A DNA stretch of 64,000 bases from G965202665 sp965243835 (GTDB taxonomy: Bacteria > Actinomycetota > Acidimicrobiia > Spongiisociales > Spongiisociaceae). Where the stretch lies: the NCBI GenBank assembly GCA_965243835.1, contig OZ251578.1:2356001-2420000 (forward strand), read 5' to 3'. The position numbers and the translations under genes are program-made. The stretch's first letter is position 1, and each line of letters begins with the position of its first letter. This document shows, piece after piece, positions 45,364 through 54,012 of this stretch. Under the pieces are notes generated by a model, which had not been told where the DNA came from, did not search any database, and saw only the letters and a list, made by a program, of their open reading frames with translations.

Positions 45364-46905
45364 TTATTTTTCCGGGTCCGGGGGGCGGGGGGTGTTTTTG
45401 AGCAGGGGGGGGAGGTCGGGTTTGCGGATTTTGCCGGCGGGGGTGCGGGGGAACTCGTCTACGAATACGACATGCCGGGGGCGGGCGCGGCGCTCCAGGC
45501 GTCCGGCCACCAAGTCTTTCACCCCCTCGGCGGTTATGCGGGCTCCGGGGCGGAGTTTCACCACCGCCGCCGGGGTCTCGCCCCATTCGGCGTCCTCCAC
45601 GCCGAACACGGCCGCCTCCTCCACCTCCGGGTGGGCGGCGATCGCCCGCTCCACCTGCGCCGGGTACACGTTCATCCCCCCGGAGATGATCACCTCCCGG
45701 CTGCGGCCGACGATGGTCAGGTATCCGTCCTCGTCGGCGGTCGCCAGATCGCCGGTCAGCAGCCAACCGTCCCGGAAGGCGGCCGCCGTTTCCTCCGGGT
45801 TCCCCCAGTAGCCGGACATCACTTTGCGGCTGCGCACCGTGATCTCCCCAACCTCCCCCGGCTCCGCCGGCTCCCCGTCCGGGCGGCGCACCGCAACCTC
45901 CACCCCGGGAATGGGCCGTCCGCAGGAACCCAGCCGGGGATCGTCCGGCCCCGTTGCGGCCCGGTGGTCGGCGGCGGTGAGGGCGGTCACCACCGTGCAC
46001 GCCTCGGTCAGCCCGTAACCGTGATACAAACCGCACGGAAACTCCTCCCGCATCCGCAACAGCAGGGAGCGGGCGCTGGGGGCGGCCCCGTACACCAAAA
46101 GCCGCATGGCCGCCAGCCGGCGCGGGTCGTAGGACGGGTCGTCCAGGATGCGTTTGATCTGGGTGGGGACGACGATGGCGCTGGCCGCCCGTTCCTTCTC
46201 GGCCGCCTCCAGCCAGCCGGAGGCGGTGAAGCGGGGCAGAACCAGGTGGGTGTGGCCGCCTTGCGCCATGGTGAACACCCGCAGGCCGGCCGAGGCGTGA
46301 TAAAGCGGCGTGGAAGTCAGATAAACCTCGTGCCGGTGGAACTCCTGGGAGGCGGCGGCCAGGACTGCGTTATGGGTGATGGCGTCGTGGCTGAGACAAA
46401 CCCCTTTGGGATGGCCGGTGGTGCCGCTGGTGTAGATGACGAGGGCGGTGTCGGACGGAACCGGTTCCGGGAGGGGGGCGATTTCGGCGGCCAAGGCCCG
46501 GCGGTATTCGGGACCGCCCCTCGTCACCGTTTCCACCCCGGCCGCGGCCAGGGCCTCCGCCCCCGTCTCGTCGGCGAAGCCCAAGACGGGGCGGCAATCG
46601 GAGACCAGGTATTCCACCGCTTCCCCGGACAGGCCGCTTCCCACCGGCACCGCGGCCGCCCCCAGCCGGGCCGCGGCCAAGTAGACGTAGAAATGGAGCA
46701 GTCCGTTGCCGGCCCGCACCATGATCCTGTCCCCCCGTCCCGCCCCCCGCCCGGCCATCCAGCAGGCCAATCTTTCCGTCCGCTCCGCCAGGCGCCGGTA
46801 GTCAATCTCCTCGCCTCCCACGATTTTCACCGCGGCGCGGTGCGGGAAACGGGCGGCCGCCGCCCGCAACGCGGCCGGAACGGTGGCGGCCGGCGGGGAG
46901 GTCAT
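45364..46905 (-). CDS. AMP-dependent acyl-CoA synthetase/ligase
   Basis: A 513-residue ANL-superfamily enzyme. ATP-binding VIYTSGTTGHPKGV is near residue 160, GYGLTEAC is the A5 motif, LTGDLATADEDGYLTIVGRS and IISGGMNVYPAQVE are the hinge and A8 region, and PRTPAGKIRKPDL has the catalytic lysine. It activates a carboxylic acid to its CoA thioester. It lies 10 bp downstream of a P450 gene on the same strand, so both may act on the compound imported by the divergent TRAP operon. Confidence 0.92.
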   Translation of the reverse strand: MTSPPAATVPAALRAAAARFPHRAAVKIVGGEEIDYRRLAERTERLACWMAGRGAGRGDRIMVRAGNGLLHFYVYLAAARLGAAAVPVGSGLSGEAVEYLVSDCRPVLGFADETGAEALAAAGVETVTRGGPEYRRALAAEIAPLPEPVPSDTALVIYTSGTTGHPKGVCLSHDAITHNAVLAAASQEFHRHEVYLTSTPLYHASAGLRVFTMAQGGHTHLVLPRFTASGWLEAAEKERAASAIVVPTQIKRILDDPSYDPRRLAAMRLLVYGAAPSARSLLLRMREEFPCGLYHGYGLTEACTVVTALTAADHRAATGPDDPRLGSCGRPIPGVEVAVRRPDGEPAEPGEVGEITVRSRKVMSGYWGNPEETAAAFRDGWLLTGDLATADEDGYLTIVGRSREVIISGGMNVYPAQVERAIAAHPEVEEAAVFGVEDAEWGETPAAVVKLRPGARITAEGVKDLVAGRLERRARPRHVVFVDEFPRTPAGKIRKPDLPPLLKNTPRPPDPEK

Positions 46906-46915
46906 TCCCCCGATG

Positions 46916-48136
46916 CTACGCCGCCGGATACAAGGCCACCGGCATCCGGGCCGGAGCCCGCAAAACGTAACCGGCGTCCGGGGGGACGCCCCCGGCGAAC
47001 TCCGCCCGCCCGAACCGGTCCAGCAAAGCCCCCATCACCACCTCCATTTCCATCTGCGCCAAAAGCGACCCGGTGCAGTGGTGGGTTCCCGCCCCGAAAG
47101 GGAGAATGTCCGACTTGGGGGTGAACTGGCGGAAAGCATCGTCCCGGAAGCGGTCCAACCGGAACCGGTCCGGGTCGGGGAAGACCTCCTCGTCCCGATT
47201 GGCCGACCCGACTAGGGCGAACATTTTCTCCCCGGCCCGCACCGTCCGGCCGGCGATGGCAACCGGAGAGGTCGCCTCGCGCACCAGGCCGTGGGCGGGG
47301 GCGTTATAGCGCAGGGTTTCGGCGCAGGCGGGAACAACCAGCTCCCGCTCCGCCCGCAACCGCTCCCACAGCCCCTCGATCAGTAGCGACTTCTGCAGGT
47401 TGGACAAGGCCCGGGAGGTGGTTTCCACCCCGGCCGCCAACAGCAGGGAGCAGGCGGAGGCGATGGCCTCGTCGGTGAGCGGCTCCCCTTGGTAGCGGGC
47501 GGCGCACAGGTCGGACAGCAGGTCGTTCTCCGGCCGGGCCCGTTTCCGCTCCAGAACGGGAACCAGCCACTCCCCCAAGGCGCGCCGGGCCTCCGCCCCC
47601 CGCCTTTCCACCTGCGGATCGTCTTTGATGTTGGAGACGCTGGCTTGGGCGATGGCGTCGTACCAGGGACGGAAGGCGGCCACTTCCGGGATGCCCATGA
47701 AAGTCGCGGTCATCACCATGGGCATTTCCGTGTTGAGGACCTGGTGCAAATCCACCGGCTCGCCGACGGGCAACCCGTCCAGGAGGTCGGCGGTGATCCG
47801 CTCCGCCAGCTCCCGCAACTCCCCTCCCAGGCGCCGGCGGTTGCGTATCCAGCGGCTCAGCAGGCCCCCGTGGAAAGTGTGCTCCCGTCCCTCCATGTGC
47901 AGGATCACCCGGCCGTGCACCGCCGAGGAGCCGGGGCCGTGGGGCAAAGGGCGGAAAAAGTCGGAGTCGGACAGGACCCGCTTCACGTCCGGGTGGCGCG
48001 TAACCACCCAGCTGGCGGTGGCCGCGCACCAGAAAATCGGGGCCCGGGCGCGGGCCTCCCGATACAGGGGAAAAGGGTCGGCCTCCCCCACCGCCACCGC
48101 CGCGAACCGGTCGGCGATGTCGCGGGGGGCGGTCAT
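46916..48136 (-). CDS. Cytochrome P450
   Basis: A 406-residue soluble bacterial P450. The I-helix oxygen-binding motif is LLAAGVETTSR, the K-helix ExxR is in CAETLRYNAP, and the haem-ligand loop is LPFGAGTHHCTGSLLA with the axial cysteine. It begins the P450-acyl-CoA ligase pair and is divergent from the TRAP/AtuA operon about 160 bp away. Hydroxylation of the imported substrate is a reasonable inference. Confidence 0.94.
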   Translation of the reverse strand: MTAPRDIADRFAAVAVGEADPFPLYREARARAPIFWCAATASWVVTRHPDVKRVLSDSDFFRPLPHGPGSSAVHGRVILHMEGREHTFHGGLLSRWIRNRRRLGGELRELAERITADLLDGLPVGEPVDLHQVLNTEMPMVMTATFMGIPEVAAFRPWYDAIAQASVSNIKDDPQVERRGAEARRALGEWLVPVLERKRARPENDLLSDLCAARYQGEPLTDEAIASACSLLLAAGVETTSRALSNLQKSLLIEGLWERLRAERELVVPACAETLRYNAPAHGLVREATSPVAIAGRTVRAGEKMFALVGSANRDEEVFPDPDRFRLDRFRDDAFRQFTPKSDILPFGAGTHHCTGSLLAQMEMEVVMGALLDRFGRAEFAGGVPPDAGYVLRAPARMPVALYPAA

Positions 48137-48247
48137 AATGGAAAACCGCCCAGCGGCGCCCCGTCGAGCGCCGGGCGCGGTGCGACGGAAATGTCACAGG
48201 GAGGGGTCATAATAGAAAAATCCGGCTTTGGTGAACACGGCCTCATT

Positions 48248-48260
48248 GTATACGGTATAC
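48248..48260. promoter_or_regulatory. GTATAC-type palindromic operator overlapping a -10
   Basis: GTATACGGTATAC is a 13-bp palindrome apart from its centre. It overlaps TATACT (48256-48261), a good -10 candidate about 35 bp before the TRAP binding-protein ATG. This placement fits a repressor site of the GntR/FadR type controlling the operon. The cognate regulator is not in this window. Confidence 0.55.
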
Positions 48261-48295
48261 TACAGACACGCGCCCAACGGAGGAGGCAAAAAACA

Positions 48296-50344
48296 ATGCG
48301 CAAACTCAGTGTCCTTATTCTCGCCCTGTCGCTGCTGGCGGTCGCCTGCGGAAGCGACGACGGCGGCGGCGAGACCACCACCACGACCGCCGCGCCCGCG
48401 ACCACCACCACGGCGGCCCCCACTACCACCGCCGCCGCGCCGGCCGGTGAGGAACCGGCCGCCACCACCACGACCGAAGCCCCGGCGATGGAAGAGTTGC
48501 CGGAGTTGACGATTAGCGTGGGTCATTCGGGTGCTCCGGACGGGTTTGCGGATGTGGCGTCGGTGCGGTTCAAGGAACTGGTGGAGGAACGCTCCCAAGG
48601 GCGGATCACGGTGGAAGTGTTCCCCAGCGGCCAGCTGGGCGGCGAACGCGAGCTGGTGGAAGGAGCGCAGATCGGGTCGGTGGACATGGCCGTGGTGCTG
48701 GCCGGAATCCTGGAATCCTTCGTACCCGACTTCGGGGTACTGAACCTGCCCTACCTGTTCGACAACCGGGACCACGTGTTCTCCACCCTGGACGGGGAAG
48801 TAGGCGAAGGACTCCTGGACCTGCTGGGCGGCGTCAACCTGAAAGGCTACGCCTTCGGGGAATTCGGGTTCCGGTCCATGATGACCGCCCCCCGCCCCAT
48901 CAACACCCCCTCCGACCTGGACGGCATCAAAATACGAGTACCGGAATCCGACCTGTACATCGAAACCATGAGCCGCCTGGGAGCCACCCCCACCCCCATC
49001 CCCGGACCGGAAATCTTCACCAGCCTCCAAAACGGGGTAGTGGACGCCACCGAAGCCCCCATCTTCGCGGCCGTAACCCAAAAATACTACGAAACGCCCC
49101 TCGAGCACCTGTCCCTCACCGAACACATCTACGCCGCCCTGCTCATGGTCGGCTCCCAAGACCTGTGGAACAGACTCGGAGACGCCGGACAAACCCTGGT
49201 CAAACAAGCCGCCCTCGAAGCGGTCGACCACCAACGCAAACAAAGCATCGCCGACGACGAAGGCTACATAAACGAACTCCAAACCCAAGGATGGAGCATC
49301 ACCCAAGTAGACAAAGCCCCCTTCCGGCAAGCCGTCGCCCCCATCTACGACGCCAACCCCGACCTCGCCCAATGGGTGCAACGCATCCGCGCCGTAGTGG
49401 GCGGAACCTCCCCCGGCGCCGATGTCGAGGCCCTGCCGGAGTTGACGATTAGCGTGGGTCATTCGGGTGCTCCGGACGGGTTTGCGGATGTGGCGTCGGT
49501 GCGGTTCAAGGAACTGGTGGAGGAACGCTCCCAAGGGCGGATCACGGTGGAAGTGTTCCCCAGCGGCCAGCTGGGCGGCGAACGCGAGCTGGTGGAAGGA
49601 GCGCAGATCGGGTCGGTGGACATGGCCGTGGTGCTGGCCGGAATCCTGGAATCCTTCGTACCCGACTTCGGGGTACTGAACCTGCCCTACCTGTTCGACA
49701 ACCGGGACCACGTGTTCTCCACCCTGGACGGGGAAGTAGGCGAAGGACTCCTGGACCTGCTGGGCGGCGTCAACCTGAAAGGCTACGCCTTCGGGGAATT
49801 CGGGTTCCGGTCCATGATGACCGCCCCCCGCCCCATCAACACCCCCTCCGACCTGGACGGCATCAAAATACGAGTACCGGAATCCGACCTGTACATCGAA
49901 ACCATGAGCCGCCTGGGAGCCACCCCCACCCCCATCCCCGGACCGGAAATCTTCACCAGCCTCCAAAACGGGGTAGTGGACGCCACCGAAGCCCCCATCT
50001 TCGCGGCCGTAACCCAAAAATACTACGAAACGCCCCTCGAGCACCTGTCCCTCACCGAACACATCTACGCCGCCCTGCTCATGGTCGGCTCCCAAGACCT
50101 GTGGAACAGACTCGGAGACGCCGGACAAACCCTGGTCAAACAAGCCGCCCTCGAAGCGGTCGACCACCAACGCAAACAAAGCATCGCCGACGACGAAGGC
50201 TACATAAACGAACTCCAAACCCAAGGATGGAGCATCACCCAAGTAGACAAAGCCCCCTTCCGGCAAGCCGTCGCCCCCATCTACGACGCCAACCCCGACC
50301 TCGCCCAATGGGTGCAACGCATCCGCGCCGCGGCCGGCGGATAA
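48296..50344 (+). CDS. TRAP transporter substrate-binding protein with exactly duplicated domain
   Basis: A 682-residue lipoprotein. The signal ends in LLAVAC (Cys18), followed by a Thr/Ala/Pro linker to about residue 65. Two complete DctP-type binding domains follow (about 67-366 and 379-682), joined by a short GGTSPGADVEA linker. Over 897 bp the two domain-coding stretches are identical. Each has FPSGQLGGERELVEGAQIGS, NLPYLFDNRDHVFSTLDG, KIRVPESDLYIETMSRLGAT and PIPGPEIFTSLQNGVVDATE. Normal DctP proteins have one domain. GGAGGAGG precedes the ATG, and the small and large TRAP permeases follow. Confidence 0.92.
   Translation: MRKLSVLILALSLLAVACGSDDGGGETTTTTAAPATTTTAAPTTTAAAPAGEEPAATTTTEAPAMEELPELTISVGHSGAPDGFADVASVRFKELVEERSQGRITVEVFPSGQLGGERELVEGAQIGSVDMAVVLAGILESFVPDFGVLNLPYLFDNRDHVFSTLDGEVGEGLLDLLGGVNLKGYAFGEFGFRSMMTAPRPINTPSDLDGIKIRVPESDLYIETMSRLGATPTPIPGPEIFTSLQNGVVDATEAPIFAAVTQKYYETPLEHLSLTEHIYAALLMVGSQDLWNRLGDAGQTLVKQAALEAVDHQRKQSIADDEGYINELQTQGWSITQVDKAPFRQAVAPIYDANPDLAQWVQRIRAVVGGTSPGADVEALPELTISVGHSGAPDGFADVASVRFKELVEERSQGRITVEVFPSGQLGGERELVEGAQIGSVDMAVVLAGILESFVPDFGVLNLPYLFDNRDHVFSTLDGEVGEGLLDLLGGVNLKGYAFGEFGFRSMMTAPRPINTPSDLDGIKIRVPESDLYIETMSRLGATPTPIPGPEIFTSLQNGVVDATEAPIFAAVTQKYYETPLEHLSLTEHIYAALLMVGSQDLWNRLGDAGQTLVKQAALEAVDHQRKQSIADDEGYINELQTQGWSITQVDKAPFRQAVAPIYDANPDLAQWVQRIRAAAGG
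48498..50330. repeat. 897-bp exact tandem duplication within the TRAP binding-protein gene
   Basis: Positions 48498-49394 and 49434-50330 are identical by direct comparison (offset 936 bp, a multiple of three). A 39-bp unique linker, 49395-49433, separates them. Even synonymous positions match, so the event is very recent or maintained by gene conversion. Confidence 0.93.
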
Positions 50345-50383
50345 CGCCGGCCGCCGGGGAGGTGCCCTGAAACGGGAGGTCTG

Positions 50384-50923
50384 ATGGAAAAAGCCCTGGC
50401 CGGGTTTCACAGGATGAGCGCCGGCTTGGAGCGGGGCTTGCGGGTCCTGCTGGGGGTGGTGCTGGCGGGACTGACCGGCATCCTCTTCCTGCAGGTGATT
50501 ATGCGGTTCGTGTTCGTCAACTCGCTCACCTGGGCGGAGGAAGTGCCCCGCATCATCCTCATCTGGCTGGTGTTTCTGGGCTTGATCCCCACCGTCAAAG
50601 GCCAGCACCTGATCATCGACGTGCTCCGGGACCGCACCTGGCTGCGTTACCTGAGCACGGCGGTGAAATGGGCGGTCCTGGTGTTCTTCCTGGTGAAAGG
50701 CGTGGATGTGGTCACCAAGGTGATCGGCCAAAAAATGCCCGTCACCGGCATCTCCCGGGCCTGGCAGTACGCGGCCGCCCCGGTGGGAGCCGGGATAGCG
50801 GCCATCGTCGGCATCGACGAGTTCATCGGCCTGGTTCGCAGCCGGGGCCTGGAAGCGTACGAAATGGAAAGCGTGCTGTCGGCGGCCGGAATGGACGATG
50901 AAGAACCCGCCGGGGACGGCTGA
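50384..50923 (+). CDS. dctQ: TRAP transporter small permease (DctQ)
   Basis: A 179-residue membrane protein with four hydrophobic segments: LRVLLGVVLAGLTGILFLQV, IILIWLVFLGLIPTV, WAVLVFFLVKGVDVV and a weaker WQYAAAPVGAGIAAIVGI. TWAEEVPR between the first two is the DctQ-family signature. GGGAGG precedes the ATG. It lies 39 bp after the binding protein and 5 bp before the large permease. Confidence 0.92.
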   Translation: MEKALAGFHRMSAGLERGLRVLLGVVLAGLTGILFLQVIMRFVFVNSLTWAEEVPRIILIWLVFLGLIPTVKGQHLIIDVLRDRTWLRYLSTAVKWAVLVFFLVKGVDVVTKVIGQKMPVTGISRAWQYAAAPVGAGIAAIVGIDEFIGLVRSRGLEAYEMESVLSAAGMDDEEPAGDG

Positions 50924-50928
50924 GCCGC

Positions 50929-52209
50929 ATGGAACTGTTCCTGGTTTTCCTGACCCTGTTCGGGTTGCTCATCCTGCGCGTCCCCATCTTCGCCGCCCTG
51001 GCCGGGGCCACCATCGTGGGAATACTGCTGGAACCCCGCCTGACGCTCCTGGAGGTGGTGCGCAACTCCATAATCGGGATCGACTCGCTGGTGCTGTTCG
51101 CCGCCCCCCTGTTCGTACTGGCCGGCAACCTGATCCTGGTGGGCGGGGTGTCGGAGCGGCTCATCGGATGGGTGGACAACCTGTTCGGGTTCAGCCGCCT
51201 GCGCCTGGCCTACGTGAACGTGTTCGGATCCATGTTCTTCGGCGGCATCTCCGGGTCGGCCACCGCCGACTCGGCCGCCATCGGCTCGGTGCTGGTCCCC
51301 GAGATGAGGCGGCAGGGCTACCCCACCCCCTACTCGGCCGCGGTCACCGCCGCCTCCAGCTCCATCGGCATCATCGTCCCCCCCAGCGTGCCCATGATCC
51401 TGGCCGGGGCGGCCACCAGCGTGTCGGTCACCAAACTGTTCGTGGGCGGATACGGTCCGGGACTGCTCATCGCCCTGTCGCTGGCCACGGTGGCTTTCCT
51501 GCGCCGCCCCCGGGGCTGGCGGGCGCAACGCATCCCCTGGAACTGGAAGCGGATGGGGTTGCGCACTTGGCGGGCCCTGCCCGCCCTGGTTTTCCCGGTC
51601 GTGATAATGGGCGGCATTCTGGGAGGGGTGTTCACCGCTACCGAAGCGGCCGCGGTGGCGGTGGTGTACGCGCTCCTGGTGGCCACCATCATCTACCGGG
51701 AACTGGGCTGGAAGGGACTGCTCAAGTCGCTGTCGGATTCGGCGATGTTCGCGGCGGTGGTGTTCACCATCGTGGCCACGGCCCAGGCCTTCGGCTGGTA
51801 TTTGACCTACACCCGGGTGCCGCAGAAACTGGCCGACTTCATGCTGACCATCTCCGACAGCCGGGTGGTGGTGATCCTGCTTATGATACTGTTGCTCCTG
51901 GTGGTGGGGACTTTTATGGAAACGGTGCCCATCGTGCTGGTGCTCTACCCCATCTTGGAGCCCATCTCCGCCCAAATCGGCATGGACCCCATCCACTACG
52001 GGGTGACGTTCATGGCCGCCATCGCGGTGGGGTTGCTAACCCCGCCCTACGGGGTGCTCCTGTTCGTAAACTCCAAAATCGCGGGCATACCGTCCGCCCA
52101 ACTGATCCGGGCGGTAATCCCGTTCGTGATCGCCCTCGTCATCGACGCCCTCATCATCGCCTTCGTTCCGGCGTTGGTGTTGGGCCCGGTTGATTTATTC
52201 TTTAACTAG
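50929..52209 (+). CDS. dctM: TRAP transporter large permease (DctM)
   Basis: A 426-residue permease with about twelve hydrophobic segments. Family motifs include APLFVLAGNLIL, FGGISGSATADSAAIGSVL, AASSSIGIIVPPSVPMILAG and VGLLTPPYGVLLFV. With DctQ and the double-domain binding protein it forms a sodium-driven importer for a small organic acid. The genes downstream suggest the solute is a terpenoid-like or other acyl acid. Confidence 0.94.
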   Translation: MELFLVFLTLFGLLILRVPIFAALAGATIVGILLEPRLTLLEVVRNSIIGIDSLVLFAAPLFVLAGNLILVGGVSERLIGWVDNLFGFSRLRLAYVNVFGSMFFGGISGSATADSAAIGSVLVPEMRRQGYPTPYSAAVTAASSSIGIIVPPSVPMILAGAATSVSVTKLFVGGYGPGLLIALSLATVAFLRRPRGWRAQRIPWNWKRMGLRTWRALPALVFPVVIMGGILGGVFTATEAAAVAVVYALLVATIIYRELGWKGLLKSLSDSAMFAAVVFTIVATAQAFGWYLTYTRVPQKLADFMLTISDSRVVVILLMILLLLVVGTFMETVPIVLVLYPILEPISAQIGMDPIHYGVTFMAAIAVGLLTPPYGVLLFVNSKIAGIPSAQLIRAVIPFVIALVIDALIIAFVPALVLGPVDLFFN

Positions 52210-52233
52210 AAGCCGCCAACGTTAGGAGAAACC

Positions 52234-53658
52234 ATGACCGCTCCCTCCCCCGCCCCGCCGGACGCCTACCGGATCCTGTCTTTCGTCAATCATGTTCCGA
52301 CGCATCCCAACCTCGGCGAGTTCCTGGAACGGGCCCGGCGGATGGGAGTGGACGCGGTGTGCTCGCAGGGCACCGGAATGGACTTCGGGCCCTACATGCT
52401 GGGCTCCGGCACCCAGTTCACCACCGACAACTTCAAAGACAACGTGCGGCCCTATCTGCGGTTCGCCCGCGACTTGGACGTCCCGTTCGTCTTCTCCGCG
52501 GGGATAGCCGGCGGGCGCATCCAACTGGACGCCTGCCTGGAGCGGATCGACGAAATTGCGGCGGAAGAAAACCTGCCGTTGCGGATAGCGGTGATCGACG
52601 GGGAACTGGACCGGGCGGCACTGGCCGACCGGTTGCGGAACGGCGGTCGGGCCCGGCGGGCGGTGGACTCCCCCGACCTGTCGGAATGGCTCACCCCCGA
52701 AGACGTGTCGGCCTCCGAACACATCGTGGCCCAGCTGGGACCGGAACCGATAATGGCCGCCCTGGAATCGGGGGCGGACGGGGTGATCACCGGCCGGGCC
52801 TTGGACGTGGGGGTGTATATGGCCCCCGCCCTGGCGGCCGGGTTTCCCAAAGGCCCGGTCACCCACCTCGCCAAAGTGCTCGAATGCGCCGGGCTGGCCC
52901 TGTCGCCCGGCGACCCCAGCGAACCCATCTACGGCATGGTGGACCAGCGGGGGCTGACCGTGTATCCGCTGAGCGACAACCAGCGGGCTACCCCCCGTTC
53001 CATCGCCGGCCACTCGATGTACGAACGGGACAACCCGTTCCGGGAGCGCAACCCGGGCGGCTACCTGAACCTGACCGAAGCCTGGTACGAGCAGACGCCG
53101 GACGGGGGGGTGCGCTCGGAGGGGGCGATATGGGTAGACGAGCCCTACACCGTGAAACTGGAGGGGGCGCGGCGCAACGGCTACCGCACCGTCTCTTTCT
53201 TCGGCGTCCGCGAACCCCGTTTCATCGACCAACTGGACGGCTTCCTGGACAACATCCGGAAAACGTTGCGCGCCTCGCCCCGTTTCGGGCATTTGGACGA
53301 GGGCAAGCATTACACGATCACCTTCGACCAGTACGGGCGCAACGGGGTGCTGGGACCCAACGAACCCCTGCGGGACCGGGTTCCGCACGAGATCGGCCTG
53401 CTTGTGGACGTGATCGCCGAAACCCGGGAGCTGTCGGAAAGCCTTTCCTACTACGTGTGCATGGAACTGTGGATCAAGCCCTATCCGGGGCGGCAAACCA
53501 CCGCCGGCAACCTGGCCACCCGCTTCGCCCCGCCCACCATCAACGTGGGCGACGCCTACTCCTTCAACGTGTGGCACCTGCTGGAAATGGAGGATCCGGT
53601 GGAGCTTTTCCCCTACGAAGCGGCGGAATTCCCCCGCCGGGCGGGAGGTTCGTCATGA
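52234..53658 (+). CDS. AtuA-like (DUF1446) protein
   Basis: A 474-residue protein of the acyclic-terpene-utilisation AtuA/DUF1446 family. Characteristic stretches are VDAVCSQGTGMDFGPYMLG, a glycine-rich FSAGIAGGRIQLDA, DGVITGRALDVGVYMAPAL, a HLAKVLECAG segment and DQYGRNGVLGPNE. AtuA is needed for citronellol/geraniol breakdown in pseudomonads, but its reaction is not established. The gene follows TRAP dctM by 24 bp and overlaps the DUF4387 gene as ATGA; these two families commonly co-occur. Confidence 0.85.
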   Translation: MTAPSPAPPDAYRILSFVNHVPTHPNLGEFLERARRMGVDAVCSQGTGMDFGPYMLGSGTQFTTDNFKDNVRPYLRFARDLDVPFVFSAGIAGGRIQLDACLERIDEIAAEENLPLRIAVIDGELDRAALADRLRNGGRARRAVDSPDLSEWLTPEDVSASEHIVAQLGPEPIMAALESGADGVITGRALDVGVYMAPALAAGFPKGPVTHLAKVLECAGLALSPGDPSEPIYGMVDQRGLTVYPLSDNQRATPRSIAGHSMYERDNPFRERNPGGYLNLTEAWYEQTPDGGVRSEGAIWVDEPYTVKLEGARRNGYRTVSFFGVREPRFIDQLDGFLDNIRKTLRASPRFGHLDEGKHYTITFDQYGRNGVLGPNEPLRDRVPHEIGLLVDVIAETRELSESLSYYVCMELWIKPYPGRQTTAGNLATRFAPPTINVGDAYSFNVWHLLEMEDPVELFPYEAAEFPRRAGGSS

Positions 53659-53990
53659 CCGCCCTGCGCGACCTGGCCGGAACCCTGCGCAGCAAAAACT
53701 CCGACCCGTTCCACACCACGTTCGACGTCTTCTTCGACGACGAAGCGGACTACCTGCGGGTCAAGCGGTCGGGGGCGGTCAACGCCCCGGACATCGCCCG
53801 CCTCTACGGCCTGCCCGAGGAGGGGGTGCTGGGCGTTTACTTCCTGGACGCGGCCCTGGCTTTCAAGGTGACGCTGGCCAAGGACATCGCCTCCTCCGAC
53901 CCGGCCTGCAAAGACGTGTTCGGAGCCCATCAGCATCTGCAACTGTCCAACATTGAAATACCGGAAACCCCGGAAGCGCCGCAATCTTGA
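53655..53990 (+). CDS. DUF4387-family protein (AtuA partner)
   Basis: A 111-residue protein. LAGTLRSKNSDPFHTTFDVF, DDEADYLRVKRSGAV, RLYGLPEEGVLGVYFLDAAL and FGAHQHLQL follow the DUF4387 pattern. This family is usually encoded next to, or fused with, AtuA-like proteins and probably forms a complex with them. Its ATG overlaps the AtuA stop by 4 bp (ATGA), preceded by GGGAGG. The reaction is unknown. Confidence 0.85.
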   Translation: MTALRDLAGTLRSKNSDPFHTTFDVFFDDEADYLRVKRSGAVNAPDIARLYGLPEEGVLGVYFLDAALAFKVTLAKDIASSDPACKDVFGAHQHLQLSNIEIPETPEAPQS

Positions 53991-54012
53991 CCCGTCGCGC
54001 AAGGAGGAAAAC

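Noticed and set aside
45345..45385. Terminator at the end of the acyl-CoA ligase gene
   Set aside because: A weak GGAA/TTCC stem is present, but on the relevant strand it is followed by A residues rather than T.
47489..48295. Long in-frame extension upstream of the TRAP binding protein
   Set aside because: It runs antisense through the P450 gene. The ATG at 48296 has GGAGGAGG and begins a perfect lipoprotein signal.
48260..50731. An 823-codon antisense frame across the TRAP binding protein
   Set aside because: It mirrors the exact duplication and has low-complexity Gly/Gln/Asp composition typical of shadow frames.
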